Positions 1 through 9,700 of a stretch of DNA of 64,000 nucleotides are shown here, one piece after another. The notes beneath the pieces were generated by a model that saw only the letters and a list, made by a program, of their open reading frames with translations, searched no databases and was not told the DNA's origin. The first letter of the stretch is position 1. Every line of letters begins with the position of its first letter. The DNA comes from Acidocella aromatica. Lineage in GTDB: Bacteria; Pseudomonadota; Alphaproteobacteria; Acetobacterales; Acetobacteraceae. The DNA lies in assembly GCF_014201825.1 (NCBI RefSeq), contig NZ_JACHFJ010000006.1:83262-147261 (forward strand). Reading direction: 5' to 3'. Made by a program: the position numbers and the translations under genes.

Positions 1-389
1 GCATGGATGAGGAGGTTTTCGGCCCAGTCCTGCCCATCCTCCCCTATGAGCATCTGACCGAGGCGGTCAATTTCGTATGCAACCACCCAGCCCCGTTGGC
101 GCTGTACTGGTTCGATGCCGACCTCCTGCGCGCCCGGCGGGAGACCGCGCGCATCCCCGCCGGAAGCGTTGGCATCAACGCCGCGCTATTCCAGGCCGCG
201 CAACCGGCACTGCCTTTTGGCGGTGTTGGCGAGAGCGGCATCGGTCAGTATCGCGGCCGTTACGGGTTCGAGCGCCTCTCGCACATGCAGGGCGCGTACA
301 GGCAGGCTTCCCGGGCCACGCGCTGGGTGCAACCGCCCTATGGCACGTGGACACGCTGGCTCATGGCGCAGCTCTTGCGACGGGGCTAA
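1..389 (+). CDS. Aldehyde dehydrogenase, C-terminal part (5' end outside window)
   Basis: This is the last ~128 residues of an NAD(P)-dependent aldehyde dehydrogenase, an enzyme that oxidises aldehydes to carboxylic acids. The frame is already open at the window edge, so the Met at base 3 is internal. Visible family marks are EEVFGPVLPI near the start and the PFGGVGESGIGQYRG segment that closes the fold. The catalytic Cys and most of the cofactor domain lie upstream of the window. The long tail with no typical tetramer-arm ending resembles coniferyl-aldehyde-dehydrogenase-type members, but the substrate cannot be decided. The next gene follows after 9 bp, so the two are probably co-transcribed. 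Confidence 0.9.
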   Translation, partial: MDEEVFGPVLPILPYEHLTEAVNFVCNHPAPLALYWFDADLLRARRETARIPAGSVGINAALFQAAQPALPFGGVGESGIGQYRGRYGFERLSHMQGAYRQASRATRWVQPPYGTWTRWLMAQLLRRG

Positions 390-398
390 GGAAAAGCC

Positions 399-1649
399 AT
401 GCGAAGTGACGACGCGCTCATCGTTGGCAGCGGTCCGGCGGGCGCCATGGCGGCGCGGGAACTGGCGCAAGCGGGCCTGAAAGTCCGGGTGCTGGAACAA
501 GGCGGCGCGGCCCCGGCTGCGGTGCCCAGCCTGTGGCGGCTGTGGCGGCGGCGCGAAATGCTCTGCATCGCCCCCGGCGTGGCCCTGCTGCGCGGCGTGC
601 GGGTGGGCGGAAGTTCCTCGGCGTTTTTCCACACGGCCATCGCACCGCCATTGGCGATGTTCACGCGGCATGACGTCGATCTGGCCGCACATGTGCAGGC
701 CGTCCTGGCGGAAGTGCCGCATGAGCCACTGGCCGAGCCATTGCTCGGGGCTGGCGCGCGCGCCCTGAACCACGCGGCGGAACAGCTTGGGCTGCCCTGG
801 GCGAAGCTGCCGAAGATGATCGCGCAACGGCTCTGCCAAGACGGCGTCTGCCCACCCGAGGCATTCTGGTCGGCAACCGGGCTGCTGGCCGAGGCGCAAA
901 CGCATGGCGCTGTGCTGGAGACCCGCGTGGCGGTGCGGCGCGTGCAGCTGGAAGCAGGGCGCGCCACGGGTGTGGAAACACAGGACGGACGGGTGCTGAA
1001 AGCCGGACGGGTGATCCTCGCGGCGGGCGGGATCGGCACGCCCGCGATCCTGCGGCGCAGCGGCATTGCCGGGGCGGGCGCGGGGTTTTTTTGTGATCCG
1101 CTGCGGATCGTCATGGCCCGCGCGCCCTATACGCCCGAGGCCGCGCCCGCCCTGCCGATGGCGGCCGGGCTGATCGACCACGACGCTGGCTACATGCTCT
1201 CAGACATCACCGTGCCTGATGCTTTGTACCGCACCTTCGCGCTGGGGGCCGGGCGGCTGGACATGCTCGGCCAAGACCGGCGCACCATGATGGTGATGGT
1301 GAAAATCCGCGACGATATCATGGGCGAAGTCCGCGCCGATGGCACCGCCTGGCGGCATTTCTCCGCCGCCGACAAGGCGCGGATGCAAAACGGCGCAACC
1401 CTGGCCCGCAAGCTGTTGCGCGCGGCGGGCGGCGGACGCCCGTTCCTCTCACCCTGGGTGGCGGCGCATCCGGGCGGCAGCGCGCGCTTGGGGGAGGTGC
1501 TGGATGCGCGCCTCGCCTGCCGCGCGGTATCCAACCTGCATGTGTGCGATGCCGCCGCCCTGCCCGAGCCCTGGGGCCTTCCGCCCACCGTCACCATCCT
1601 CGCCCTGGCCCGGTACCTGTCGCATATCGTTCTGGAGCAAACGCCTTGA
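399..1649 (+). CDS. GMC-type FAD-dependent oxidoreductase
   Basis: A 416-residue flavoprotein. The N-terminus has the dinucleotide-binding fingerprint GSGPAGAMAARELAQAG, followed by VRVLEQGG, where an acidic residue would bind FAD ribose. The C-terminal block HPGGSARLGEV, then NLHVCDAAALPEP and PPTVTILALARYLS, is the usual GMC oxidoreductase ending, with the His that takes part in substrate oxidation. At 416 residues it is shorter than the 500-550 of many GMC alcohol oxidases. It lies between an aldehyde dehydrogenase and a CopD-like protein, so an alcohol-to-aldehyde-to-acid path is plausible; the substrate is unknown. Its stop codon is 5 bp before the next ATG. Confidence 0.85.
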   Translation: MRSDDALIVGSGPAGAMAARELAQAGLKVRVLEQGGAAPAAVPSLWRLWRRREMLCIAPGVALLRGVRVGGSSSAFFHTAIAPPLAMFTRHDVDLAAHVQAVLAEVPHEPLAEPLLGAGARALNHAAEQLGLPWAKLPKMIAQRLCQDGVCPPEAFWSATGLLAEAQTHGAVLETRVAVRRVQLEAGRATGVETQDGRVLKAGRVILAAGGIGTPAILRRSGIAGAGAGFFCDPLRIVMARAPYTPEAAPALPMAAGLIDHDAGYMLSDITVPDALYRTFALGAGRLDMLGQDRRTMMVMVKIRDDIMGEVRADGTAWRHFSAADKARMQNGATLARKLLRAAGGGRPFLSPWVAAHPGGSARLGEVLDARLACRAVSNLHVCDAAALPEPWGLPPTVTILALARYLSHIVLEQTP

Positions 1650-1654
1650 GCCTG

Positions 1655-2110
1655 ATGTCGCTGTTGCTGTCCCTGCATGTCATCGCCGCGATCACCTGGA
1701 TTGGCGGCATCTTTCTCATCGACCTGTTCCTGGCCCCGGTGCTGAGGCGGCATCTGACCGACCCGGCAGCGCGGCTGAGCATCATCCACGCGCTGTTTCG
1801 CGGCTTCTTCGCCTGGGTGTGGCTGGCGGGCGCGGCGCTGCTGAGCAGCGGCTACTGGGCCGTGTTCCGCTTTGGCGGCTTCGCCGCGCTCAGCCCCGCC
1901 ATGTGGGTGATGGTGGCGGGCGGCAGCTTCATGGTGCTGCTGGCGCTGTATGTGTTCTTCTTCCCGTTCCTGGCGCTGCACCGGGCGGTCCGCGCCGCCG
2001 ACTGGCCGGGCGCCGCCAAGGCCGCCGGGCAAATCCGCTGGCTCTCCAGCGTCAATCTGGTGCTGGCGGTTCCGGTTGTGCTCGCGGGCGTGCGGGCATT
2101 CCATGGCTGA
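1655..2110 (+). CDS. CopD-like integral membrane protein
   Basis: A 151-residue protein with four predicted membrane helices. It opens with MSLLLSLHVIAAITWIGG; the His and the TWIGG turn are typical of CopD/DUF2214-type membrane proteins that may bind copper or heme. The ATG at 1655 follows the preceding stop by 5 bp. A TTG at 1646 overlapping that stop (TTGA) is the alternative start. Co-transcription with the GMC oxidoreductase suggests a role as a membrane partner, for example electron transfer, but that is inference. Confidence 0.7.
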   Translation: MSLLLSLHVIAAITWIGGIFLIDLFLAPVLRRHLTDPAARLSIIHALFRGFFAWVWLAGAALLSSGYWAVFRFGGFAALSPAMWVMVAGGSFMVLLALYVFFFPFLALHRAVRAADWPGAAKAAGQIRWLSSVNLVLAVPVVLAGVRAFHG

Positions 2111-2213
2111 GCGGAGAAGAAACAGCGCAATACATCCGGGGGGCCGCAATGGCAGCGGGGGAAATGTCCACGGCACACACCCCCGCCAGAAACAAACACA
2201 TCAACGGCTTCAT
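2052..2213 (-). CDS. Possible 53-residue secreted peptide
   Basis: A short leftward frame beginning MKPLMCLFLAGVCAVDIS. It has a hydrophobic core and an AIAA cleavage-like site, so it reads as a Sec signal peptide followed by only ~30 residues. The main support is a full Shine-Dalgarno sequence, AAAGGAG, 7 bases before the ATG, and an AT-rich inverted repeat further upstream (2293-2341) where a promoter would sit. It overlaps the end of the CopD-like gene on the other strand. It may be the truncated front of a longer lost gene. No family is recognised. Confidence 0.35.
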   Translation of the reverse strand: MKPLMCLFLAGVCAVDISPAAIAAPRMYCAVSSPLSHGMPARPRAQPEPPAPD

Positions 2214-2292
2214 GGATTATCTCCTTTAACATCCGACGCTGCGGTTTCGTTGTTAAGCAGCCTCCGGGTGAGGCAGGGATAAAGCCTCCAAT

Positions 2293-2341
2293 CATTCGTA
2301 TAATGGATAATTTATTTTGTATTGATGGATTATGCGAATGA
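2293..2341. promoter_or_regulatory. AT-rich inverted repeat, candidate operator
   Basis: The arm CATTCGTATAATGGAT (2293-2308) recurs inverted at 2326-2341 with 13 of 16 positions matching. The first arm matches 15 of 16 positions of a site upstream of the TDT exporter (11656-11671, other strand) and shares ATTCGTATA with the ArsR promoter at 14.3 kb. The spacing ATTC-N8-GATA is close to the ATTC-N8-GAAT pattern known for SqrR-type repressors. It lies upstream of the small frame at 2052-2213 and downstream of the LysR gene. Confidence 0.45.
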
Positions 2342-2374
2342 TCAATTCTCCAGCGGATCAGGCGCCCGCCATAT

Positions 2375-3262
2375 TTACGCTTTGCCCTCGCGGATGAGCT
2401 TCAGCAGCGCCGCCACCGCACGGGAGCGGTAACGCTCCACATGCTGGACAGCATTGAACTCCCGGCCCGGAAGTGTGACACCGACCTTGACGAGCCGCCC
2501 CGCCGCGAGGCTTTCGGCACAGACCAGCGAGGACAACGCCGCCGGACCGGCTCCGCCTTCAGCCGCCGCACGCACAGCTTCGTTCGAGGGCAAGGCAATG
2601 GCGATACGTAAATCCTCATGCGCCAGGCCGAGGGCATGCAACGCTTCGGTAAATACCGCGCGCGTGCCGGAGCCGTCTTCGCGCAGCACCCAGCTTGCCT
2701 CGGCCAACGCCGCTGGCGACAAGGACATCTTTCCAGCCCAGGGATGCCCTGGTGAGACCACGACGATCATCTGATCGGTGCCAACGAGTTCCGTCGCCAA
2801 CTGCGGGTGGCTGACCGGGCCTTCCACAAACCCAAGCTCGGCATCGCCCTGGGCAACGGCGCGCACGACCTGCGCCGTGTTGCCAACCGCAACTGATAAT
2901 TCAATCCCGGGAAATCTGGCGTGAAACCGAACCAGCCAGTCGGGCAGAAAGTAGCTGGCAATGGTCTGGCTGGCATGAATGGTCAGACGCCCGCGCGCCA
3001 TCCCTGAAAATTCCGCCATGGCCGCCTCGGCCGAGTGCACGCGGGCGAGAATGGCTTTCGCCTCGTTGAAAAAGCAACGCCCCGCCTCCGTAAGCGTGAT
3101 GTTACGCCCGACACGGTGGAACAGCTTCAGCCCGAATTGCTGTTCGAGGGCCGAGATCGCAGACGATGCGGCGGATTGCGTCAGATTTAGCGCTTCCGCC
3201 GCGCGCGTGACATGCTCGCGCTCGGCTACGGCGGCGAAAATCCTCAGCTGTTCAAACGTCAT
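2375..3262 (-). CDS. LysR-family transcriptional regulator
   Basis: A 295-residue LysR-type activator. Residues ~1-60 form the winged helix-turn-helix (MTFEQLRIFAAVAE, then AAEALNLTQSAASSAISALE). The rest is the substrate-binding-like effector domain, with RLTIHASQTIASYFLPDWL at its start. The ATG at 3262 is preferred to the in-frame start 21 bp upstream because family members begin MTFEQLRIF. Its closest relative in the window is a broken copy at ~59.5-59.7 kb. Both share the same upstream DNA, so this protein probably regulates itself and divergent sulfur genes. A transposon now starts 97 bp upstream of the ATG and separates it from its former divergent partner, the TDT exporter at 11723. 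Confidence 0.9.
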   Translation of the reverse strand: MTFEQLRIFAAVAEREHVTRAAEALNLTQSAASSAISALEQQFGLKLFHRVGRNITLTEAGRCFFNEAKAILARVHSAEAAMAEFSGMARGRLTIHASQTIASYFLPDWLVRFHARFPGIELSVAVGNTAQVVRAVAQGDAELGFVEGPVSHPQLATELVGTDQMIVVVSPGHPWAGKMSLSPAALAEASWVLREDGSGTRAVFTEALHALGLAHEDLRIAIALPSNEAVRAAAEGGAGPAALSSLVCAESLAAGRLVKVGVTLPGREFNAVQHVERYRSRAVAALLKLIREGKA

Positions 3263-3358
3263 GCGCCGCCATGCTCCTGCCACAGGACATCAGGAAATAT
3301 TACACAAATCAATAATCCAGACAGATCGTTTTGAGAAGAACAATCAATTACTAAAATG
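3260..3358. repeat. Left half of duplicated LysR control region
   Basis: This stretch aligns without gaps to 59731-59829, upstream of the broken LysR copy. The alignment continues on the far side of the transposon (11458-11492 against 59830-59864). The two copies differ only by scattered substitutions. The repeat is thus a shared regulatory region, interrupted here by the insertion at base 3358/3359. Confidence 0.85.
3351..3358. repeat. Target-site duplication, left copy
   Basis: CTAATTTG-like AT-rich target; the actual octamer is CTAAAATG. It is repeated exactly at 11450-11457 on the other side of the element. Eight-bp duplications are usual for ISL3-family transposition. Confidence 0.9.
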
Positions 3359-3386
3359 GGCTATTTGCATTCTGAGGGTGGAATCG
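3359..3386 (+). repeat. Terminal inverted repeat, left
   Basis: It starts GGCTATTTGCA and ends GGAATCG. It matches the reverse complement of 11422-11449 at 23 of 28 positions; the outer 11 and the inner 8 bases are identical. Confidence 0.9.
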
Positions 3387-3405
3387 TAAAACCGTCACTT
3401 AGCCC

Positions 3406-3472
3406 GTTTCGTGCATAACTTGGTTGACTGGCACTACAATTCTGGTATGCTGTTTCGTGCATAACTTGGTTG
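3406..3472 (+). promoter_or_regulatory. hsd-tnp operon promoter bracketed by 21-bp direct repeats
   Basis: A sigma-70-like promoter, TTGACT (3424-3429), 16-bp spacer, TATGCT (3446-3451), precedes hsdM. Two identical 21-bp repeats flank it: 3406-3426 reaches into the -35 box and 3452-3472 begins just after the -10 box, covering the likely start of transcription. Both begin GTTTCGTGCATAAC. Such an arrangement suits a repressor that occludes the promoter. Each repeat ends in GGTTG, part of a GGTTGGA-like motif that also recurs near both transposon ends, so the transposase itself is a candidate binder. Confidence 0.6.
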
Positions 3473-3481
3473 GAGCGTGAA

Positions 3482-5500
3482 ATGGCAGAGTTGGCAGGTT
3501 CGGCGGCATCACTTGCGGATTTCATTTGGAAAAACGCCGAAGACTTATGGGGTGACTTCAAGCACACCGACTTTGGCAAGATCATCCTGCCATTCACATT
3601 GCTTCGCCGTCTGGAATGCGTACTGGAGGCGACTCGACAGGATGTCCGTGACGCTCATGTCGCGCATAAGGAATCCGGCATCGACATAGACCTGATCCTG
3701 CGCCAGACCACGCGCTACCCGTTCTACAACACGTCCGAGTATGAATTGAGTACGCTGGGCGGCAACAAGACCCGGCAAAACCTCCAGGACTACATCGCGC
3801 ACTTCTCGGACAACGCTCGCGTCATCTTCGAGCAGTTCGACTTCTCCAATACCGTGATCCGGCTCGATAAGGCCGGCGTGCTGTACAAGATTTGCAAGAA
3901 CTTCGCCGGCGTCGATCTGCATCCTGACGCGGTGCCGGATCGGGTCATGAGCAACCTCTACGAGCACTTGATCCGTCGCTTTGGTGCCGAGGTCAATGAA
4001 GGCGCTGAAGACTTCATGACACCCCGCGACGTGGTGCATCTCGCCACCGCGCTCCTGCTTGACCCGGATGACGCCCTGTTCGAGGCCAATCCCGGCCTGA
4101 TCCGCACCCTATACGACCCCACCTGCGGCACGGGCGGCTTTCTTTCCGACGCCATGAATCACGTTGCCGAATACGGCACTCGATTCAAGGTGCCGCCAGT
4201 GTTGATCCCTTACGGGCAGGAACTGGAACCTGAAACCCATGCCGTCTGCCTGACTGGCATGCTTCTACGTACTCTAGAGTCCGATCCTGGCAGGGACTTG
4301 TCCAAGAACATCAAGCTTGGCAGCACCCTGTCCAACGATCAGTTCGCTGGAGAGCGATTCCATTATGGACTTTCCAATCCGCCCTTCGGCAAGAAGTGGG
4401 AGAAAGATGCGGCGGCCATCAATGCAGAGCATGCCGAGAAGGGCTACGATGGGCGCTTCGGGCCTGGTTTACCGCGCATCAATGACGGCTCCATGCTGTT
4501 CCTCCTTCACTTGGCCAGCAAGCTGGAGCTGCGTGAAAACGGCGGAGGACGGGCGGCGATCGTTCTGTCCGGCTCTCCCCTCTTCAATGGCGGGGCTGGA
4601 TCTGGGGAGTCAGAAATTCGCCGTTGGCTTTTGGAGCACGATCTGGTCGACGTAATCGTGGCGTTGCCTACGGAAATCTTCTTCCGGACTGGCATCGGCA
4701 CGTATCTTTGGGTGCTTTCCAACAAGAAGCCTGAGCATCGCCGAGGCAAGGTGCAACTGATCAACGCGACCAGTCTGTGGACCTCGATCAAGAATGAGGG
4801 AAATAAGCGGCGGGCGATCAGTGACGATCAGTTGCGGCAGGTATTGGAAGTGTACGGGTCGACAGAGGACAGCGAATTCAGCCGAATGGTCGATTATCGA
4901 GTCTTCGGCTATCGGCGCATCAAGGTCCTTCGTCCGTTGCGGATGGCTCTCCACATCAACGAGGAAACGCTGGCCAAACTAAATGATGAAAAAGCCTTGG
5001 CCAAATTCTCGGACGCGCAGCGGGAGATATGGACGGAAGCCTTGCAGCCATATCTTGGCACCATTCAGCAGGTGTCCTGGGCGGAGTCTTTCGCGGCTGT
5101 AGTCGCTCGCACGTCACCCGTTGTCGGCAAGGTCGCAAAGCCGATCCTCAAGGCAATGGTCAATGCTTTCGGTACGCGTGATCCGGAAGGTGAACCGGTA
5201 CTAGACGCTGATGGTGAAACAGTTTCAGATCCCGATCTGACGGATTATGAGAATGTGCCACTTCTGGATGACGTCGATGAGTACCTGGCATGCGAGGTAC
5301 TTCCACATGTCGAAGACGCCTATATCGACCTCAGCTTTCGTGACAATAAAGACGGTGAAGTTGGCCGGGTCGGCTATGAGATCAATTTCAATAGGTTCTT
5401 CTACAAATACGTCCCACCGCGCGCCCTGCGTGAAATCGATGCCGATCTGAAGGCGGTCGAAGCGGACATCGCTGATTTGCTCAACGAGGTCACGGAATGA
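3482..5500 (+). CDS. hsdM: Type I restriction-modification methyltransferase subunit HsdM
   Basis: A 672-residue N6-adenine methyltransferase subunit. With HsdS it methylates the host recognition sites, and it is also part of the restriction complex. The N-terminal HsdM_N helical domain is followed by SAM motif I (DPTCGTGGFL, near residue 211) and catalytic motif IV (NPPFGKKW, near residue 299). The C-terminal ~180 residues are an acidic extension. The ATG at 3482 has GGAG 6 bases upstream; an in-frame TTG at 3470 lies inside the upstream direct repeat and is less likely. The stop overlaps the hsdS start (ATGA). Its base composition is visibly less GC-rich than the flanking chromosome, in line with acquisition on the transposon. 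Confidence 0.95.
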   Translation: MAELAGSAASLADFIWKNAEDLWGDFKHTDFGKIILPFTLLRRLECVLEATRQDVRDAHVAHKESGIDIDLILRQTTRYPFYNTSEYELSTLGGNKTRQNLQDYIAHFSDNARVIFEQFDFSNTVIRLDKAGVLYKICKNFAGVDLHPDAVPDRVMSNLYEHLIRRFGAEVNEGAEDFMTPRDVVHLATALLLDPDDALFEANPGLIRTLYDPTCGTGGFLSDAMNHVAEYGTRFKVPPVLIPYGQELEPETHAVCLTGMLLRTLESDPGRDLSKNIKLGSTLSNDQFAGERFHYGLSNPPFGKKWEKDAAAINAEHAEKGYDGRFGPGLPRINDGSMLFLLHLASKLELRENGGGRAAIVLSGSPLFNGGAGSGESEIRRWLLEHDLVDVIVALPTEIFFRTGIGTYLWVLSNKKPEHRRGKVQLINATSLWTSIKNEGNKRRAISDDQLRQVLEVYGSTEDSEFSRMVDYRVFGYRRIKVLRPLRMALHINEETLAKLNDEKALAKFSDAQREIWTEALQPYLGTIQQVSWAESFAAVVARTSPVVGKVAKPILKAMVNAFGTRDPEGEPVLDADGETVSDPDLTDYENVPLLDDVDEYLACEVLPHVEDAYIDLSFRDNKDGEVGRVGYEINFNRFFYKYVPPRALREIDADLKAVEADIADLLNEVTE

Positions 5501-6741
5501 GCCACTACAAGCCATATCCGGCCTACAAGGATTCCGGCGTCGACTGGATCGGGAATATGCCGCAGCACTGGGGCGTCAAGCCTATCAAGGTAATCGCCTC
5601 TTGCAATGACGACAGCCTGCCGGAGGCAATACCATTGGACATGCCGATTCGCTATGTCGATATCTCCGCAGTTAGCCACGATGGAGGTATTTCCGGCGCG
5701 GAGCCGATGGTATTTGGAGAAGCGCCTTCCCGCGCACGTCGCATGGCCAAGCTCGGCGATGTGGTCGTGTCTACCGTTAGGACATACTTGAAGGCGGTGG
5801 CGTCCGTTGATGAGGCGCACGCTGATTGCGTATATTCGACAGGATTTGCCGTTCTGCGCGCCCGCAGCGAGCAATTGGCTCCTGAGTTCCTCAAGTGGCT
5901 GGCGCTCAATGACTTGCTCATCCAAGCCGTTGAGTCACATTCCGAGGGGCTCAGTTATCCGGCGATCAATTCATCGGATCTGGTAAACCTCAAGGCAGTG
6001 GTGCCGGGATTGCCTGAACAAAAGCGCATTGCTGCAATTCTTGACCGCGAAACCGCCCGCATCGACGCGCTTATCGCGAAGAAAACGGAATTCATCGAAC
6101 TCCTTAAGAAAAAGATTGCCGCTTTGGCTTCTCAACCTCCGGATTCGCCCAATCTCAAGTGGGTTCGACTTTCACATGTCTGTGAGGTAGTTTCGCGCCC
6201 AGTGCTCCAGCAAGTTGGTAGTAGCTACACAAAACTTGGACTGTTCAATAGAGGGCGCGGAATTTTCAAACGGGACGAAACCGATACCGAAGATATGGGC
6301 GATTCTGAATTCTTTTGGATTCAGCCTGGCGACTTGATCCTTAGCGGTCAGTTCGCATGGGAGGGAGCAGTAGCATTGGCAAATGAAGATCATGCCGGAT
6401 GCGTTGTCTCTCATCGTTTCCCCGTCATCAGAGGGCGCAATAATGAAGCGCTTACCGAATACCTGCTCGCCTACTTCTTGACCGCCCACGGTGATTTTGT
6501 GCTGAACGACTGCTCCCGTGGTTCAGCCGGGCGCAACCGCCCCCTGAACATGAACCTGTTGCTAGGGTGGAAAATTCCAATTCCGGCGATGCCGATCCAA
6601 TGTGAGATTGCACGGCTCGTTCAACTGGAAAGGCGAATCGGGGAAAGGGTAAGCAAGAGCATTACTCTCCTAAAAGAGCGGCGTTCCGCCTTCATCACCG
6701 CTGCCGTCACAGGCCAAATCGACCTCCGGGGATCACCATGA
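5497..6741 (+). CDS. hsdS: Type I restriction-modification specificity subunit HsdS
   Basis: A 414-residue DNA-recognition subunit. It begins YKDSGVDWIGNMPQHW, a frequent HsdS opening. It has two target-recognition domains (roughly residues 20-180 and 220-385), each followed by a long helix: LPEQKRIAAILDRETARID with a Lys-rich coil in the middle, and VQLERRIGERVSKSI at the end. The two recognition domains read the two halves of a split target. The sequence of that target cannot be told from the protein alone. The gene is intact and overlaps both neighbours by 4 bp (ATGA), indicating translational coupling and fixed subunit ratios. Confidence 0.93.
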   Translation: MSHYKPYPAYKDSGVDWIGNMPQHWGVKPIKVIASCNDDSLPEAIPLDMPIRYVDISAVSHDGGISGAEPMVFGEAPSRARRMAKLGDVVVSTVRTYLKAVASVDEAHADCVYSTGFAVLRARSEQLAPEFLKWLALNDLLIQAVESHSEGLSYPAINSSDLVNLKAVVPGLPEQKRIAAILDRETARIDALIAKKTEFIELLKKKIAALASQPPDSPNLKWVRLSHVCEVVSRPVLQQVGSSYTKLGLFNRGRGIFKRDETDTEDMGDSEFFWIQPGDLILSGQFAWEGAVALANEDHAGCVVSHRFPVIRGRNNEALTEYLLAYFLTAHGDFVLNDCSRGSAGRNRPLNMNLLLGWKIPIPAMPIQCEIARLVQLERRIGERVSKSITLLKERRSAFITAAVTGQIDLRGSP

Positions 6742-9700
6742 GCGACACCGCCCATCAAGAAAAGCACTTTGAAGCCTATGTCGTTTCCAAGCTGGAGGCT
6801 CAAGGCTGGAAGGTCGGTAACACGCTTCAATATGATACTGAGCGCGCGCTTTATGCGGACGATCTCATCGCATGGCTAGAGGCTACCCAGCCAGAGAAGT
6901 GGACCAAGCTCCAGAAGGACAACGGCGAGCGTGCCCGAGACATATTGATGGACCGGCTGGCCAAGGCACTGGAACAACACGGCACCATGCATGTCATCCG
7001 CAATGGATTCTCGATTGCGGGTTGCGGCCATATCGACCTCACCGAAGCGGCCCCGGAAGACAAGCGCAACGACAAGGTATTGAAGCGCTACGCGGCCAAT
7101 ATCCTGCGCGTGGTGCCGCAGCTTGAATACCACCCAACCCGCAAGCTGGCGATTGACCTGGTGCTGTTCATCAACGGCATCCCGGTCGCTACCGTGGAAC
7201 TGAAGACCGACTTCACTCAGTCCGCAGAAGCGGCGATGGAGCAGTACAAGACCGACCGGCTGCCGTATGACCCCAAGACCAAGCGCCGCGAGCCACTGCT
7301 GACCTTCAAACGGGGCGCCGTGGTCCATTTCGCCATGTCCGATTCCGACATCCAGATGGCGACCAAGCTTGATGGCGAGAACACCACCTTCCTGCCGTTC
7401 AACCAGGGCAATGACGGCCATGCCGGCAACCCACCGCGCGAAGACAAGGAATACCCGGTCGCGTACTTCTGGGAGTCGATCTGCCAGCGGGATGCCTGGC
7501 TGCGCATCTTCCACAGCTTCGTCTATGTGGAAAAGAAGGATGTCGTCGACCTGAAAGGCAACTGGTCCAAGAAGGAAACCCTGATCTTCCCGCGCTACCA
7601 CCAGTGGGAATCGGTCAACGCCATGATCGCTGACTCCCGCGCCAATGGCCCTGGTATGCAGTATCTAGCAGACCAAAGTGCCGGCTCAGGAAAGACCAGT
7701 ACGATTTCATGGATGGCCCATGATCTGGTCAAGCTGCGCCGGGACAATGGCGAGGCAATCTTCAACAGCGTCATCATCGTCACCGACCGAAACGTGCTGG
7801 ACAGCCAGCTTCAGGATGCGGTCAAGCAGATCGATCATCAGTTCGGGGTGATCGCCGCCATCGACCGCCAGAAATCATCCAAGTCGAAAAGCAAGCAATT
7901 GGCGGAAGCGCTGCTGGCCAACACGCCGATTATCGTGGTCACTATCCAGACCTTCCCCTACGCGATGGAAGCTATCGTCACGGAGAAATCCCTGAAGGAC
8001 AAGAGCTTTGCGGTGATCATCGATGAGGCGCATGCCTCGCAAACGGGATCGACGGCTGCCAAACTCCAGACGGCACTCTCCATGAGCGGCAAGGGCAAGA
8101 TGTCCACGCTGACCGTGGAAGAACTGCTGGAAGAATTGCAAAAGTCGCGGGCACGGCCGAAGAACATTAGCTACTTCGCCTTTACAGGCACGCCTAAGCA
8201 TTCCACGCTCATGCTGTTCGGCCGTCCGGCTGATCCGTCACGCCCGGCCTCCAAGACCAACCTGCCGGAGCCGTTCCGACGGTATCCCATGCGCCAGGCC
8301 ATCGAAGAGGGCTTCATTCTCGATGTGCTCAAGGGCTACGTGCCCTACAAGACCGCTTTCAATCTTGCTAAGCAGATTGGTGATAGAAAGCGTGTCAGCG
8401 GCAAACATGCCAAACGGGCACTGGCACAGTGGATGTCCTTGCACCCGACCAATGTAACCCAGAAAGTACAGTTCATTATCGAGCATTTCCATAAGAACGT
8501 GGAATATCGCCTGGATGGCAAGGCTAAGGCGATGGTTGTCACCAGTTCTCGTGCCGCGGCCGTGCGCTACAAGAAAGGGTTCGACAAGTACATTGAGAAA
8601 CACCCGGAATACGCCGGCATTCACTCGCTGGTGGCCTTCTCCGGCAAGCTGACCGGCAAGCAGGTCATGCACTCCGATGATGAACGCATCGCCGGTGAGG
8701 TCTTCGTGGTTGACGAGATTGAGGAATTCACCGAGGTCAGCATGAATCCCGGTGTGACCCAGGATTTGCGGCTAGCCTTCGAGCGTCCGGAATATCGGGT
8801 GATGCTGGTAGCCGACAAGTTCCAGACCGGCTTTGATCAGCCAAAACTTGTTGCGATGTACGTGGACAAGAAGATCGCCAACGACGTGGAAATCGTTCAG
8901 ACCTTCTCGCGACTGAACCGCATCGCCCCCGGTAAGGATGAAATCTTCATCATTGATTTCGTCAACGATCCCGCCAATGTGCGGCGGGCATTCGCCATGT
9001 ACGACGATGGCGCCCAGATCGACGACATGCAAGACCTGAACGTGGTCTACGAGATCAAGGAATCGCTCGATGGCCAGGGGCTATACGAGGCGGAAGACCT
9101 TGCTGCCTTCAAGGAAGCTCGCTTCAAGACCATTCGTGACATCACCCAGGCGCAGGAGCCGCAGCACAAGGCGCTCTATGCCGCCACGGAGCGGCCAACG
9201 CGACTGTTCAATCAACGCCTGAAGATGCTGCGCGAAGCGGTGAATACGTGGGAATCCGCGTATGAGAAGGCGCACAGACAAGGCGACCAGGCAGGCATGA
9301 AGACGGCCGATCATCACCGCCGGGAGCATGCGGACCAGATCAAGAGCATCATGACGTTCAAGTCCGGTCTGGGCCGCTTCTGCCGCACGTACGCCTATAT
9401 CGCCCAGTTGATCGACTTCGGCGATCCTGAACTGGAAAATTATGCCTCGTTCGCCAAGCTGCTCCAGAAGCGGCTTAATGGTGAACCACCGGAGAGCGTC
9501 GACCTCAAGGGGCTCGTGCTGACTGGGTTCGACATCAAAGGTAAGGACGATGCCGCTGGTGACGAAGATGAGCCTCCGGTATTGAAGCCTGTCGGCCCCG
9601 GCACAGGCGGCGGAAAAAGTGACGATCCGCACTACCTTAACGAAATTATCGACCGACTGAACCACCTGTTTGGTGATGCGACTCCGCTGCGTGACCAAGC

